Source: Streptomyces sp. NBC_01235 (lineage in GTDB: Bacteria; Actinomycetota; Actinomycetes; Streptomycetales; Streptomycetaceae). Taken from it: a DNA stretch of 64,000 nucleotides. Under the pieces are notes generated by a model, which saw only the letters and a program-made list of their open reading frames with translations, was not told where the DNA came from and ran no database searches. Positions 1 through 13,700 of the stretch are shown here, one piece after another. The DNA lies in the NCBI RefSeq assembly GCF_035989285.1, contig NZ_CP108513.1:10540001-10604000 (forward strand), read 5' to 3'. Position 1 is the first letter of the stretch; each line of letters starts with the position of its first letter. The position numbers and the translations under genes are program-made.

Positions 1-1
1 C

Positions 2-1700
2 ATGGTGGACAAGTTCGACATCGACCTGTGCGACGGCGCGGGCCGGGTGACCGCCCGGGTGAGCGGCCTGGTCCAAAGGGCCGTCGGAGCCCGGGCGGCG
101 GCCCCGCACGGACAGGACGTCGTCACGGCCACCCCCGACTGGGTGCCCGTGCCGCTCTCCCCGCGAGGGGCCGCGAGCGCCCGCCGTACCGTCCTGCACG
201 GCTACCTCGCCGGTGCGCGGGTCTCCGGCACCGCCGACACGGGCGGCGCGTCGTTCGAACGCCTGCCGCGGGTGCGGCGCACCCAGGTGGCCGACGGCGT
301 GGGGGAGGTGCTGGACGTCGTCTTCGGCGCGCTGCGGACCGTACTGAGCGGCAGACCGAAGGAGGACCACCGCTTCGTCGTCCTGGTCGACGACCGGGTG
401 CCGCGACACTTCCACGCGCCGCTCACCGGTCTGTTCAGGACCGTCGCCCTGGAGAACCCGGCGGTTGGAGGACGCGTGGTCCGGGTGGCGGGGCTGGACA
501 CCGCCGACGCGGAACACATCGAGCGGATCCTGCGCGACGAGGCCGCCGACGGGTCGGCCGACGCGGAGGTCCGCTACGACGCGGACGGCTCACGCCACGT
601 CCGGCGCGTCGTGGAGAGCGCGGAGCGGGTCCGGGGCCCCGAGGCGCCCGCGCTGAAGGACGGCGGCGTGTACTGGGTGACGGGCGGCCTCGGGGGCCTG
701 GGGCGCCACGTCGCGCGGTACTTCGCGCGCCGGGAAGGCGTCACCGTGGTGCTGAGCGGCCGTTCGGCATCCGGACCGGACACCGACGCCGCGCTGCGTG
801 CCCTGCGCGGCGAGGGAGTCGACGCGCACTACCTGGCCGTCGACGTCACCTGCGCGCAGGACGTGGCAGGAGCGGTCCAAGCCATCGTGCGCGCCCACGG
901 CTCGCTGGACGGTGTCGTCCACGCGGCGGGTGTGCTGCGGGACGGGTACGCGTTGCGCAAGGACCACGAGGACCTGCACACCGTGCTCGCTCCGAAGCTG
1001 GGCGGAACGATCCACCTCGACGCGGCGACCCGCGACCTCGACCTCGACTTCTTCGTCCTGTTCTCCTCCGTCGCGGGCGTCCACGGCAATCCGGGACAGT
1101 CGGACTACGCGGCGGCGAACGCCTTCCTCGACGCCTTCGCCGGCCACCGCCAGGCTCTCGTCGAAGCCGGCGAGCGCACCGGCGCGACCTTCGCGGTGAG
1201 CTGGCCGCTGTGGGCCGAGGGCGGGATGACGGTCGACGACGTGACGCGCGCGTCGATGCGCGAACGGCACGGCTGGGAGCCGCTGCCCACGGAGGCGGGC
1301 GTCCGCGCGCTGGGACACGTACTGGCCCATGGACCCCACCACGTCGTGGTGGCCTACGGCCGCGACGCCACCCTCACGGACACCGTCGCGGCGCCGGAAC
1401 CCGAGCGCACGGCAACGCCCCGGGACGAGGCCGCGGCGGACCGCGTCCCGCTCCCCGAGGACGGCCTCCGCTCGGGCACGACGGCGCTGCTGACGAGGCT
1501 CCTGGCGGAGGTGCTGCACCACGAGCCGGACGCCGTCGACCCCACCGTGAACCTGGTCGAGTACGGGATCGACTCCCTCGGCATCCTCGACATGACCGCT
1601 CGTCTCGAGCAGCTGTTCGGCCCACTGTCCAAGACGATCTTCTTCGAGTACCTGAACGTGGCCGATGTGGCCGGGTACTTCATCGCCACCCACCGGGAGA
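2..1700 (+). other. PKS module end: DH (last residues)-KR-ACP
   Basis: The first ~25 residues match the end of a dehydratase domain, followed by the KR structural subdomain, the NADPH-binding GGLGGLG motif (about residue 228) and an active-site set Ser/Tyr369/Asn373. The ACP carries its phosphopantetheine serine in GIDSLG (Ser525). A DH plus KR would deliver an alpha,beta-unsaturated (enoyl) thioester to the next KS, which matters for the branching interpretation of the following module. The KS of this module lies upstream of the window. Confidence 0.85.
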
Positions 1701-4700
1701 AACTGGAGAAGGTCCTGGCCGGACAGGACGCACCGCCGCCGCCCGACCCGCCCCGGGAGGAGGCCACTGCCCCGCCCCGCCCCGTCGCCCCGCGCGGAAG
1801 GACGGACACGCGCGAAGGAACGGACTCGCGCGAAGGGACGCAGCCGCCCGCCGCGCCCGACGACCGCCACGACATCGCGATCATCGGCATCTCCGGCCGC
1901 TACCCCGGAGCCCGCACCATGGACGAGCTCTGGGCGCTCCTGGAGGAGGGGCGCGACTCCTTCGAAGAGGTCCCGCGCGACCGCTGGAACCACGACGCCA
2001 TCTACAGCCGCGACCGGGCCGAGCCGGGCAAGAGCGTCATCCGCACCGGCACCTTCCTGCGGGACATCGACACGTTCGATCCGCGCTACTTCCGCATTTC
2101 CAAGCGGGACGCGGAGCAGATGTCGCCGGAGGTCAGGCTCTTCCTCCAACTCGGCGTGGAAGCCCTGGAGGACGCCGGGTACTCGCGTGAGCAGATCCAG
2201 CGGCAGTACCAGGGAGATGTCGGCGTGCTGGCCGGCACCATGAGCAACCACTACGGCCTGTACGGGTTCCAGAACGGCCTGGTGCGCGGTGCCCGGCAGA
2301 GCGGCAGTTACAACGCGACGATGCCCAACATGCTCTCGTACTTCTATGGGCTGACCGGACCCTCGATCTTCCTGGACACCATGTGCTCGACGTCCTCGAC
2401 GTGCGTGCACCAGGCCGTGCAGATGCTGCGCGCCGGTGACTGCGAGATGGTCGTCGCCGGCGGTGTGAACCTCCTGCTGCACCCGTACAACCTCATCACC
2501 TCCTCCCAGGAGCACTTCACGACGGCCACCTCGGACGTCATCCGCAGTTACGGTCTCGGCGTCGACGGAACCATCCTGGGCGAAGGCGCAGGCGTGGTGG
2601 TCCTCAAGTGCCTCGCCGACGCGGAGCGGGACGGCGACCACGTCCACGCGGTCATCAGGGGAACGGCGATCACCAACGCGGGGACGCGCAACGGCTTCAC
2701 CGTGCCCAGTGTGGCGATGCAGGCCCGCGCGGTGGAGAAGGCCCTGGACGACGCGGGCGTGGACCCCCGGACCATCAGCTATGTCGAGGGGCACGGCTCC
2801 GGGACCTCGCTCGGCGACCCCATCGAGGTCAAGGCGCTGACCGACGCGTTCCGCGCGTCCACCGCGGACACCGGCTTCTGCGCTCTGGGCTCCGTCAAGT
2901 CCAACATGGGGCACCTTCTCGCGGCGGCGGGTGTGGTCGGTATCGCCAAGGTCGTCCTGCAGCTCCGCGAGGGCAAGATCGCGCCCTCGCTGCACAGCGA
3001 CGATCTCAACCGGGACATCCCGTTCGGGGACACCCCCTTCCACGTCCCACGCCGGCTCACCGACTGGCGGAGGCCGGTCACGGTCGTGGAGGGGCGGCGC
3101 GTCGAGCACCCCCGCCGGGCCGGGATCACCTCGATCGGCGCCGGCGGGATGAACTCGCACCTGATCGTGGAGGAGTACACGGCCGCCCCGACGGCGCACC
3201 ACGACGGGCGCCACGAGCTCTTCGTCTTCTCGGCGATGACCGACGAGGCGCTGGAGACCTACCTGCTCCGCTTCCGCGCGTTCATGGCCACGCGGGACGA
3301 CACCGACCTGGCGTCCATCGCCTTCACACTCCGCGTGGGCAAGAACGAACTGCCCCGGCGCTGGGCCTTCCTCGCCAAGGACCACCGGGGTGTCGTCGAG
3401 GCCATCGACCGGTACCTGGCGGGAGACCGCGACGTCGAACGCGCCCTCGTCGGGGACGGCCCGGGAACCGCGGTCGCACGGGACACCGGCATCGCCTGGA
3501 CCAACGGCCGGAGCGTCGACTGGACCGTGCTGAGCGACGGCCGTGGACTGCGCCGTCTGCCCCTGCCGGCCTACCCCTTCGCCGAGGTCCGCTGCTGGGT
3601 GGAGGAGGACCCGGACGCCCCCTCGGTGATCGCACCGCTGGCGTTCCGGGGCGCGCTCCACCCCTTCCTCGGGCAGAACGAGTCCGACCTCGACGGGCTG
3701 CGCTACGGGCTGGACGTCCACCTCGACGACCTCCTCGACTACGGGTACCAGCAGGACAAGGAACCCCGCATCGTCCCGACGTTCGCCGTCGACGCGGCGT
3801 TGGCCTGTGCCCGTGTCTCCGGGTTCGCGGGCAGTGCGCGGATCCGCGGGCTGCGGCTGCCTGGGCGTATCGACTGGGCCAAGGCGGCGCGGCTCGTCAC
3901 GACCTTCTCGGCCGCCGGCCGGACCGGCACCGGCACCGTGTTCGTCCAGGAGGAGTCGGGCACCCGTACACCGGTCGCGGGGTTCACCGTGCACGCCGGC
4001 GACGGCCCCGACGCGGAACGCTGGGGAACCGTGCCCGGTCTGGGCACCGACGAGCTCGCCCGCGAGGCCCTCGGCGTTCTCACCCGGGCGCGGTTCCTGG
4101 CGGAACTGGCGGAAGGAGGGATCGAGCGCCCGCAGATGTTCGACGGCGTCCAGGCGGCGTACTGGCTGCCGGGCGGGCGCCTGGTGTTCGACATGACTGC
4201 GCCGGACTTCCAGCAGAACCACGTCAAGCGGAACGTCTGCATCGAGCCGTCCGTCCTGGCGGCGATCGCCCACGGCGTCCAGCTCGTGGCGAAGCGGGCC
4301 GGTGTGCCCCGCTGGGCGCGTCTGGTGCCGCACCGGATCGACGAGGCCGGTGTGTCGGCCGACATCGCCGACGTGACCCGCGTCGTCTTCGACCTCACCG
4401 CCGAGGACGGCGGACTCGGCGGACGCATCCGGCTGGTGAACCGGACGGGCCGGCTCGTCGGCGAACTCACCGACGTGTGGTGGGGCGACGAGAACGCCGT
4501 CGTGCGTCAGGACCGGGCCACCGGACGGGACACCCCGGCCGCCTCCGCGCCGGAGCCCGACAACGTGGCCCGGCCGGCCCCCGCGACCGAGGCCCGGCCC
4601 TCCGACACCGCGGCCGTCGCCTTCGTCGCCGACGAGCTGCGCGCCCTCGCGGCGGGCATCCTGGGCTTCGAGCCGGACGAACTCGACACCACCACCGGCT

Positions 4701-7700
4701 TCTACGCCTTCGGCTTCGACTCCGTCACCCTGGTCACCCTCGCCGACCTGGTGCGTGAGCGGTTCGGCGTGCCGATCAGCCCGGCGGTCTTCTTCGACCT
4801 GGACACGCTCGACGCGCTGGCAGGGCACCTGGTGGAGGAGTTCGGGGAGCGGATCCCGTCAGGGGAGCGCCCGTCCCCGCCGGAGCGCCCGTCCCCGCCG
4901 GAGCGGGTGGCCCCCCGGACCGTGGCCGGAGAGGACGAGGAGCCGGCCGAGCGGCCCACGGCACCGACCGCCGCGGCACCGACCGCCGCGGCACCGACCG
5001 CCGCGGCACCGACCGCCGCGGCGTCGGCGGCTGTGGCGCCGCTCGCCGTGGCGTCGGCGGCTGTGGCGCCGCTCGCCGTGGCGTCGGCGGCTGTGGCGCC
5101 GCTCGTCGAGGCGCCGACCGCCGCGGCACCGCTCGCCGAAGCGGCGGACGCCGCGCGGACGCCGATGCCCGTCGCGGTCGTCGGCGCGGCCGGCCGCTTC
5201 CCCGGGGCCCGCGACCTCGACGAGTACTGGACGAACCTCGTCAGCGGTGTGGACTCGGTCGCGGAGTTCCCGGTCCACCGGTACGACGACACATATGCCC
5301 GGGTCGTCGAGGCGGCGGACTTCCCGCGCCACGCCGGAGTCCTGGACGACGTGGACGCGTTCGACGCGGGCTTCTTCCGCATCTACCCGAGGGAGGCGGA
5401 ACTGCTGGACCCACAGCACCGTCTCGCCCTGGAGACCGTCTGGAGCGCACTGGAGGACAGCGCCTACCGACCCGCCGACCTGCCGGTCGACACCGGCGTG
5501 TTCCTCGGCGTCTCGGGGACCGACTACGCGACCCTGCTCAGCGCGCACGGCGTCGAGCCGGACGCCTTCACCGCGACGGGCAACGCGCACTCCATGCTCG
5601 CCAACCGCGTCTCCTTCGTGCTGGACGTACGAGGACCGAGCGAGCCGATCGACACGGCCTGCTCCAGCTCACTGGTCGCCGTCCACCGCGCGCTCGAGGC
5701 CATCCGGTCCGGGGCCTGTGCCATGGCCATCGCGGGCGGCGTGAACCTGCTGCTCAGCACGGACACGTTCGTCAGCGCCCACCGGGCGGGCATGCTCAGC
5801 CCCGACGGACGGTGCAAGACCTTCTCCCGCGACGCGAACGGATACGTGCGGGGCGAGGGCGTCGGTGCCGTCGTCCTCAAACCCCTGGCGGCTGCCGAAC
5901 GGGACGGTGACGCCATCCTCGGGGTGCTGCTCGGAAGCGCCGAGAACCACGGGGGCCGGGCGAACTCGCTGACCGCCCCCAACGCCGACGCCCAGGCCGA
6001 CGTCGTGTCGGCGGCCATCGGCGGCACCGACCCGGACACGATCGGCTACATCGAGACCCACGGGACCGGTACCGCCCTGGGCGATCCGGTCGAGGTGCGG
6101 GCCCTGCGCTCCGCCTTCCGGCGCCTGGACGCCGCCGGACGCGGCATGTGCGGCCTGGGGTCCGTCAAGACGAACATCGGCCATCTGGAGGCCGCCGCCG
6201 GTGTCGCGAGCCTGCTGAAGGTGCTGCTGGCGATGAAACACGGCGTCCTGCCCGCGACGCTGCACTGCCGTGAGGTCAACCCCTACATCGAGCTGGACGA
6301 CAGCCCGTTCCACCTCGTGCGCGATAACGAGACCTGGCGGCGCCCGCCCGGTCGCGACGGCACGCCGGCACCGCGGCGCGCGGGTGTCAGCAGCTTCGGC
6401 TTCGGTGGCGCCAACTGCCATGTGGTCGTGGAGGAGTACGTCGACCCGAACGCCGACCGGGCCGGCGACGGCGCTGCGGTCGGTGCTGTGGTCGTCCCCC
6501 TCTCCGCCCGCACGGAGGGACAACTGCGCGACGTCGCACGGAACCTGCTGACCCATCTGGAGGACGAGCGCCACGCTTCCGTCCCGCTCGGCTCCATCGC
6601 CTGGACGCTTCAGGCGGGGCGGGAGGCGATGCCGGAGCGCGTCGGCTGGGTGGTCGAGTCCCGCGCGCAACTCGTACGCGTCCTACGGGCGTTCGTCACC
6701 GACGGCCAGGTCGGCGAGGGCGGTGCCCGGGGCACCGCGGTACGCTCCGGTGCCGCGAGTGCGCCGCACGGCGTCGAGCCGGCCGACGACCTCCGGCGGA
6801 TCCTGCTGCACTGGACGCGGGGTGCCGAACCCGACTGGCGGGTACTGCACGGAGTTCGCGCGCCGAGGCGCGCGCACCTTCCGACGTACCCCTTCGCACG
6901 CGAGAGCCACTGGATCCCCGGCCACGCGCCACGCCGCGACCTCCCGGTGGCCCCGTCGGGCTCTGCCGCCGGTTCCGCCACCGCTCCCCCCGGCGTGGGA
7001 ACCGCCCTTCTCGTGCCCCGGTGGACACCGGAGCCCATCGGACCGGACCGTGACGGCACGGCCGCCCCCACCCGTCGCGTCGTGGTGCTCCACGAAGCGG
7101 TCGGCTTCGCGCGAGACGCCATCGAGCGCCGGGACCCGACCGTGCGGTGTGTCACCGTCACGTCGCGGAGGAAGCGGCTCGACGCCTGGTTCCGCGATGT
7201 CACGGGCCAGTACCTGGAGATCGTCCGTGAGCTGGCCGCCGACGACCACCGGGGCAGGACACTCGTACAGGCGGTCGTACCCGCCCACGGCTCGCAGGCC
7301 GTCGCCTTCGCCCTCACCGGGCTGATGCGGACCGCCACGCTCGAAGCCCCCCAACTCATGGGCCAGGTCATCGGGTTCGAGGAGTTCCCGCAGCAGGACG
7401 GCGTCCTGAGGGATGTCCTCGAGGCGGAGGCCCGCGGCGGCGACGACGTCGTGCTGTACCGCGACGGACTCCGCCTGGTGCGTACATGGGAGTCGGTCAC
7501 GGCACCGCCGCGTGGGGAGGACGGGTTGCTGCGCCCCGGAGGCGTGTACCTGATCACGGGTGGTGCGGGGGGCGTCGGCGCCGTCGTGGCGCGCTGGATC
7601 GCGAACGCGACCACGAACCCCACCGTCGTCCTGGTCGGCCGGTCACCGCGGGACGAGGCCGTCGACGCGCTCCTCGGCGAACTGCGTGCCGCCGGCGCCG

Positions 7701-10700
7701 TCGCCCGGTACGACCGGGCCGACGTCTCACGCTGGGAAGAGGCACGCCACCTGGTGGCGGACATCAGCGCGCAAGCCGGCCCGATCGACGGCGTCCTCCA
7801 CGCGGCCGGCGTGATCCACGACGCCTCGCTGACCACCAAGACGACCCAGGAGTGGGAGGACGTCCTCGCGCCCAAGGCAGACGGTCTGGTCAACCTCGAC
7901 CGGGCCATCGGTGGCGCGCCGCTCGACTTCCTGATCGCCTTTTCGTCGGGGGCGGCGGTCACGGGGAACGCGGGACAGTCCGACTATGCCACCGCCAACG
8001 CCTTCCTCGACGAGTTCGCGGCGATCCGCAACGCGCGGGTGGCAGCCGGGGAACGCTCCGGACGCACCGTGTCGATCGCCTGGCCGTTGTGGGCGGCCGG
8101 CGGGATGCCGGTGTCCCGGACCGCCCTCGAATCCCTGTGGCACAGCCGTGGTCTGACGCCGATGTCCTCGGCCGACGGTGTCGCCGCGCTGTCCGACGCG
8201 TGGCGGCTGGGCGAGGACCGGGTGTGGGTTCACCACGGTCGGCTGTCCGGGACACCCGCCACACGGAGCCGACGAGATGATGCGGTCACGACGACCGAGC
8301 CCCAGGAACCCGCTCCCCGTGGGAACGGTTCCGGGGAGACCCTGCGTCATCTCGTCCAGACCTTCGCCAACGTCACGAAGATGCCCGTGCACGGCGTCGA
8401 CGTGGACCAGCCGCTCGGCTCGGCCGCGCTCGACTCGATCATGGTCGTCCAGCTGAACAGGGAACTCGCCCTGGCCTACGACGACGTGCCCTCGACCCTC
8501 TTCTACGACCTGCCCACGCTGCGGGCCATCGCGCAGCGGCTCGCGTCCCTCGGGCCCGCCGCACCGTCGAGGCCCACGCCGTCCACGCCGTATGCCGAGG
8601 AGGCGCATCGGGAACCTCGCGCCGCGGCGGTGGTGACCGTCCGGCAGCCGGAACCGCGGGAGGCGGCGACACCCACGCCGCCGGTGCGCGAACCCATCGC
8701 CATCATCGGAATCAGCGGGCGCTATTCGCACGCGGAGAACCCCGACGAGTTCTGGGCGAACCTGAGGGACGGGCGGGACTGCATCAGCGAGGTTCCCGGC
8801 GACCGGTGGCCGCTGACGGGCTTCTACGAGCCCGACCGCCGGGCGGCGGTCGCAGGCGGCCTCAGCTACAGCAAGTGGGGCGGATTCGTCGACGACTTCG
8901 CCTCGTTCGATCCGCTCTTCTTCCAGATCGCACCACGCGACGCCTACGCGATGGACCCGCAGGAGCGGCTCTTCCTGCAGGCATCGTGGGAGGTGATCGA
9001 GGACGCGGGATACACGCGTGAGTCGCTCGGCCGCCGCCACGGAGGGCGTGTCGGAGTCTTCGCGGGAGTCACCAAATCCGGCCACGCACGCCACGGAGCC
9101 GGCCGCCTGCCATCCGGTGAGACGGTGGTTCCGGCGCTCTCGTTCGCCTCGCTGAGCGCGCGCACGTCGTACCTGTTGGATCTCAACGGCCCGAGCATGA
9201 CCATCGACACCATGTGCTCGGCATCGCTGACCGCGGTGCACGAAGCGTGTGAGCACCTGTACCAGGGCGCCTGCGACGTGGCCGTCGCGGGTGGTGTCAA
9301 CCTGTACCTCCACCCCCTCGACTACGTCGAACTCTGCCACTCGGGCATGCTGTCGCAGGACCGTCACTGTCGCAGTTTCGGCAGCGGCGGCCACGGTTTC
9401 GTCCCGGGCGAGGGCGTGGGCTGTGTCCTGCTGAAGCCGCTGTCGAAGGCCGTGGCCGACGGCGACCGGATCCTGGCGGTCATCCGCGGCACGAGCATCA
9501 ACCACGGCGGGCGGTCCAACGGGTACACGGTGCCGCGCTCCGGCGCCCAGGCGGAACTGATCCGCCAGACCCTGACCCGCGCCGGCGTGTCGGCTCGCGA
9601 CATCGGTTACGTCGAGGCCCACGGCACCGGCACAGAACTGGGCGATCCGATCGAGATCCAAGGTCTGACGACCGCGTTCGAACAAGACACCGGCGACAGG
9701 CAGTTCTGCGCGATCGGATCGGCGAAGTCCGGCATCGGGCACCTGGAGGCGGCGGCGGGCATAGCCGGGCTCACCAAGGTGGTCCTCCAGCTCCGGCACC
9801 GGCAGATCGCGCCGAGCCTGCACGCCGAGAGCCTGAACCCGAACATCCGGTTCGAACGGACGCCGTTCTTCGTCCAGCGCGAGCTGACCCCCTGGCACTC
9901 CGAAGGCCGGCCGCGGATCGCGTCCGTCTCCTCCTTCGGCGCCGGAGGGTCGAACGCCCACGTGATCGTCGAGGAGTACACGCCACCGCAGACCGAGGAG
10001 CACGCCCCAGCAATGGCACAGTCTTCCGCCGACGGCACCGAGCACCTGGTCGTCCTCTCGGCGCGCACCCCCGAACAGCTCGCCGACGGCGCCGCGCGTC
10101 TTGCGGAGTTCGTCGAACACGGCGACGTCGACCTCGCCGACCTCGCCTTCACCCTGCAGACCGGCCGCGAGGCCATGCGCGAACGCCTGGCGATCGCCGT
10201 CTCCTCGACGCCGGCCCTGCTGAGCGCCCTGCGTGACTTCCTGGCCGAAGCCACCGGAGACATCCGTGTTCCGGGCCTGCACCGGAGCAGCACCTCGGGT
10301 GCCGCCTCCGGGCTGGTCGCCGAGATGGCCGACGAGGACGTGCGGGAACTGCTGGTCGAGCGTTGGGCACGGGCGGGAAAGCTCTCGAAACTGGCCGCTG
10401 TGTGGGTCGAGGGGCTGGAGGTCGACTGGCACCTGCTGCACTCAGGAGCCACACGCAGGCGCATCGCCCTGCCCACCTACCCGTTCGCCCGTGACCGGTT
10501 CTGGATCGGAGACCTCGACCCGGCCACCGCGAGCAGAAGCGAGAAGGAGCAGGTCGCGACTGCTCAGCAGCCTGTTCCGCTTCCGGCCGCACCGCCCGGG
10601 CGGCGGTCCGGCGCGGCGGAGCGCGCGAGGAAGCCGTCGCCTGTGCCGCTCGAGGAACAGGTACCGAACCTCGTACGCGCCGTCCTGGCGAAGGCCCTGG

Positions 10701-13700
10701 CCATGCGGGAGGACGACATCGTCGGCACCTCCGCTTTCGCCGACTACGGACTGGACTCCATCCTCGCGGTACGGGTGGCGCACGAACTCGGCGAAGCCCT
10801 GTCGCTCGACCTCGACACGGGCATCCTGTTCGACTACAGCTCGGCGGACCGCCTGACCGAACACCTGCTCACGGCCTACCGCGACACCATCGAGGTCACC
10901 CGGCCCACCGGCCGGCTGCCGGACCCGCCGGCCGCAGAGCCCGTGTCCGGGACCGCGCGGTCCGCGACGGCACCGCTCGCCGGTACGGCGCCCCAGGGGC
11001 CCAGGAGCCTGTCGGCCGGAGGGCGACCGCCCATCGCTGTCATCGGCATGAGTGGCCGGTTCGCCGGCTCGGACTCCCTCGACGAACTGTGGACGCACCT
11101 GGCCGACGGGGATGACCTCGTCACCACCACGACCCGGTGGAGCGACGGCACCGCTGACGCGACGACACCGCGCCCGCTGCGCGGTGGCTTTCTGGACCGC
11201 ATCGACGAGTTCGACTCGCTGTTCTTCAACATCTCGGGTGTCGAGGCGGCCGGTATGGACCCACAGCAGCGCCTGTTCATGGAGGAGGCGTGGAAGGCCC
11301 TCGAAGACGCGGGATACCCGGCCCGGGCGATGGACGAACGACGCTGCGGTGTCTACGTCGGGTGCTGGGCCGGCGACTACCCGGGAGGTGAGGGGGAATC
11401 AGCCCCCGTACAGGGACTGTGGGGGAACATGGGATCCGTCATTCCGGGACGGATCTCCTACTTCCTCAACCTCAGGGGACCGGCTCTGGCGGTCGACACG
11501 TCCTGTTCCAGTTCCCTGGTGGCGATCGACCTGGCCTGCAAGGACCTCTGGTCGGGCGAGACGACGATGGCGCTGGCGGGCGGAGTCTTCGTCCAGTCGA
11601 CACCGCGGCTGTACGGGCTCGCGGAACGTGGCGGGATGCTGTCGCCCTCCGGCCGCTGCCACACTTTCGACCACCGCGCCGACGGCTTCGTACCCGGCGA
11701 AGGTGTCGGTGTCGTGGTGCTCAAGCGCCTCGAGGACGCCCTCGCCGACGGTGACCACATCCACGGTGTCGTCCGCGGCTCCGGCGTGAACCACGACGGT
11801 GCCACCAACGGGCTCACGGCGCCGAGTTCCCTCTCGCAGGAACGCCTGCTGCGGGACGTCTACGACACCTTCGGCATCGACGTACGGCGCATCGGCATGG
11901 TCGAGGCGCACGGCACGGGCACGAAGCTGGGGGACCCGATCGAGTTCGGTGCGCTGACCCGTGCGTTCCGCGAGGACACCGACAGGTCGGGATACTGCGC
12001 CGTGGGTTCCGTCAAGAGCAACCTGGGCCACACGCAGTTCGCGGCGGGAATCGCCGGAGTGCTCAAGGTGCTCCTGGCGTTCCGGCATCGGCAGATCCCG
12101 GCGTCGCTCCACTTCGAGGCCCCCAACGAGGCGATTCCCCTGGAGGGCAGCCCCTTCTACGTCAGTACGCGCACCCACCCGTGGGAGACCTCCGACGGGG
12201 TGCCGCGCTGCGGCGCCGTGAGCGCGTTCGGTGCGAGCGGGACCAATGTCCACCTGGTCCTGGAAGAGCTGCCGGCCGAGCCGCGAACCTCCGGTGCGCA
12301 ACGCCCGGCGCTTCTCGTCGTGCTCTCGGCCCACTCGCGTGACCAGCTCAGCGAGCAGGTGGCACGGCTGGCGGCACACTGTCGTCGTCAACCGCACCAG
12401 GACATCGGCGACATCGCGCACACTCTCATGGTGGGACGAGAGCACTTCCGATACCGCTTCGCGTGTGTCGTACGGGATCACGATGACCTGATCCGAGTGC
12501 TGGAAGCCGACCTCGCCGGACCCCGCGCCCTCGTCGGCGACGCCGCGGAACGGCGTGGGGACCAGGAGGCTGCGCGCAGGGGCCGGGAGTTGCTGCGCCG
12601 GTGTGCGGACTCCGAAACCGGAGATCTCCCCGCCCTGCGCGCGGATCTGGAAGCACTGGCCGACCTGTACGTGACGGGCGCAGCCCTCGACTACGACGAC
12701 GTGTTCGCCTCCGGTGGGCACCGCCGCGTGCCGCTGCCCACCTACCCGTTCGCCCGGGTGCGCCACTGGGCCGGAGAGGACCTCCGCTCACAAGCCCCGC
12801 GCCGCACGCCTGACACGGCCGGCCGGGAGATCGCATCGGTTCAGGGCGAACCCGGCGTGCTGCGCTCCCCCGTGATGTTCGCGGACACCGGACGGTTCCT
12901 GGACGACCACGTGGTCCAGGGGAAGCGCGTCCTGCCCGGTGTCGTGTATCTCGAGATGGCGAGGGAAGCGGCGGCACGCTTCCTCGGCGCCTCCCCGGCC
13001 AGGGCGCTGCGCCTGCGCAACGTCACCTGGGTGCAGCCGATCGCGGTGGACGGCACCCCGGCGGACGGCACCCCGGCGGACGTGGAGCTCCTCGTGCGAC
13101 CCGCGTCCGACGGCGTCGCCTTCGAGTTCCGTTCGACGGGTGAGGAGCCCACTCTGTTCTGCGAGGGAAGGGTCGCCCTGTCCGACGCACCGCGCCCGCC
13201 CAGGACCGACCTGGCGGCCCTCCGCGGCCTCTGCCGCACGACGGTGTCGGGCGAGCGCATCCACGAGGCGCTGGTGTCCCGCGGCATCGACCACGGCCCG
13301 GCCCTCCGCGCCGTCCGCCAAGCGCACACGGGTTCCGCTGTGGTGGTGGCACGACTCCAGGTACCCACCGCCGCGCCTCGGCCGGCGGCCCCCTTCGTGC
13401 TGCACCCGTCGCTGCTGGACTCGGCCATCCAGTCCTCGGTCGCGCTTCACCTGGCGGGAAGCGGGATGCCGCAGGAGACCACCGTTCCCTTCGCCCTGGA
13501 GCAGCTTGACGTCTTCGGGCCGTGTGCGGAGTCCATGTGGGCCGTCGTCCGCCCCTCGGACAGGTCGGGGACGGACGAGTCACTCAGCCGGCTCGACATC
13601 GACCTGGTCGACGACGCGGGGGAGGTATGCGTCCGCATGACCGGTTACACCGCGCGCCGGGTGACGGCTGCGCCCCCGTCTCTCTTCGCGCCGATATGGG

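Noticed and set aside
3655-4480. Reading DH* as a pyran synthase or an active dehydratase
   Set aside because: Both need the catalytic His, which is Tyr here, and the Asp is Ala.
590-4828. A 1412-codon open frame on the minus strand inside the PKS gene
   Set aside because: It is the antisense of conserved KS/ACP coding sequence; long antisense frames are common at this GC content. Its translation has no family pattern.
4961-5125. Direct repeats that could suggest a CRISPR array
   Set aside because: Units are contiguous, without spacers, and lie in frame within a protein linker. No CRISPR array or cas gene is seen in the window.
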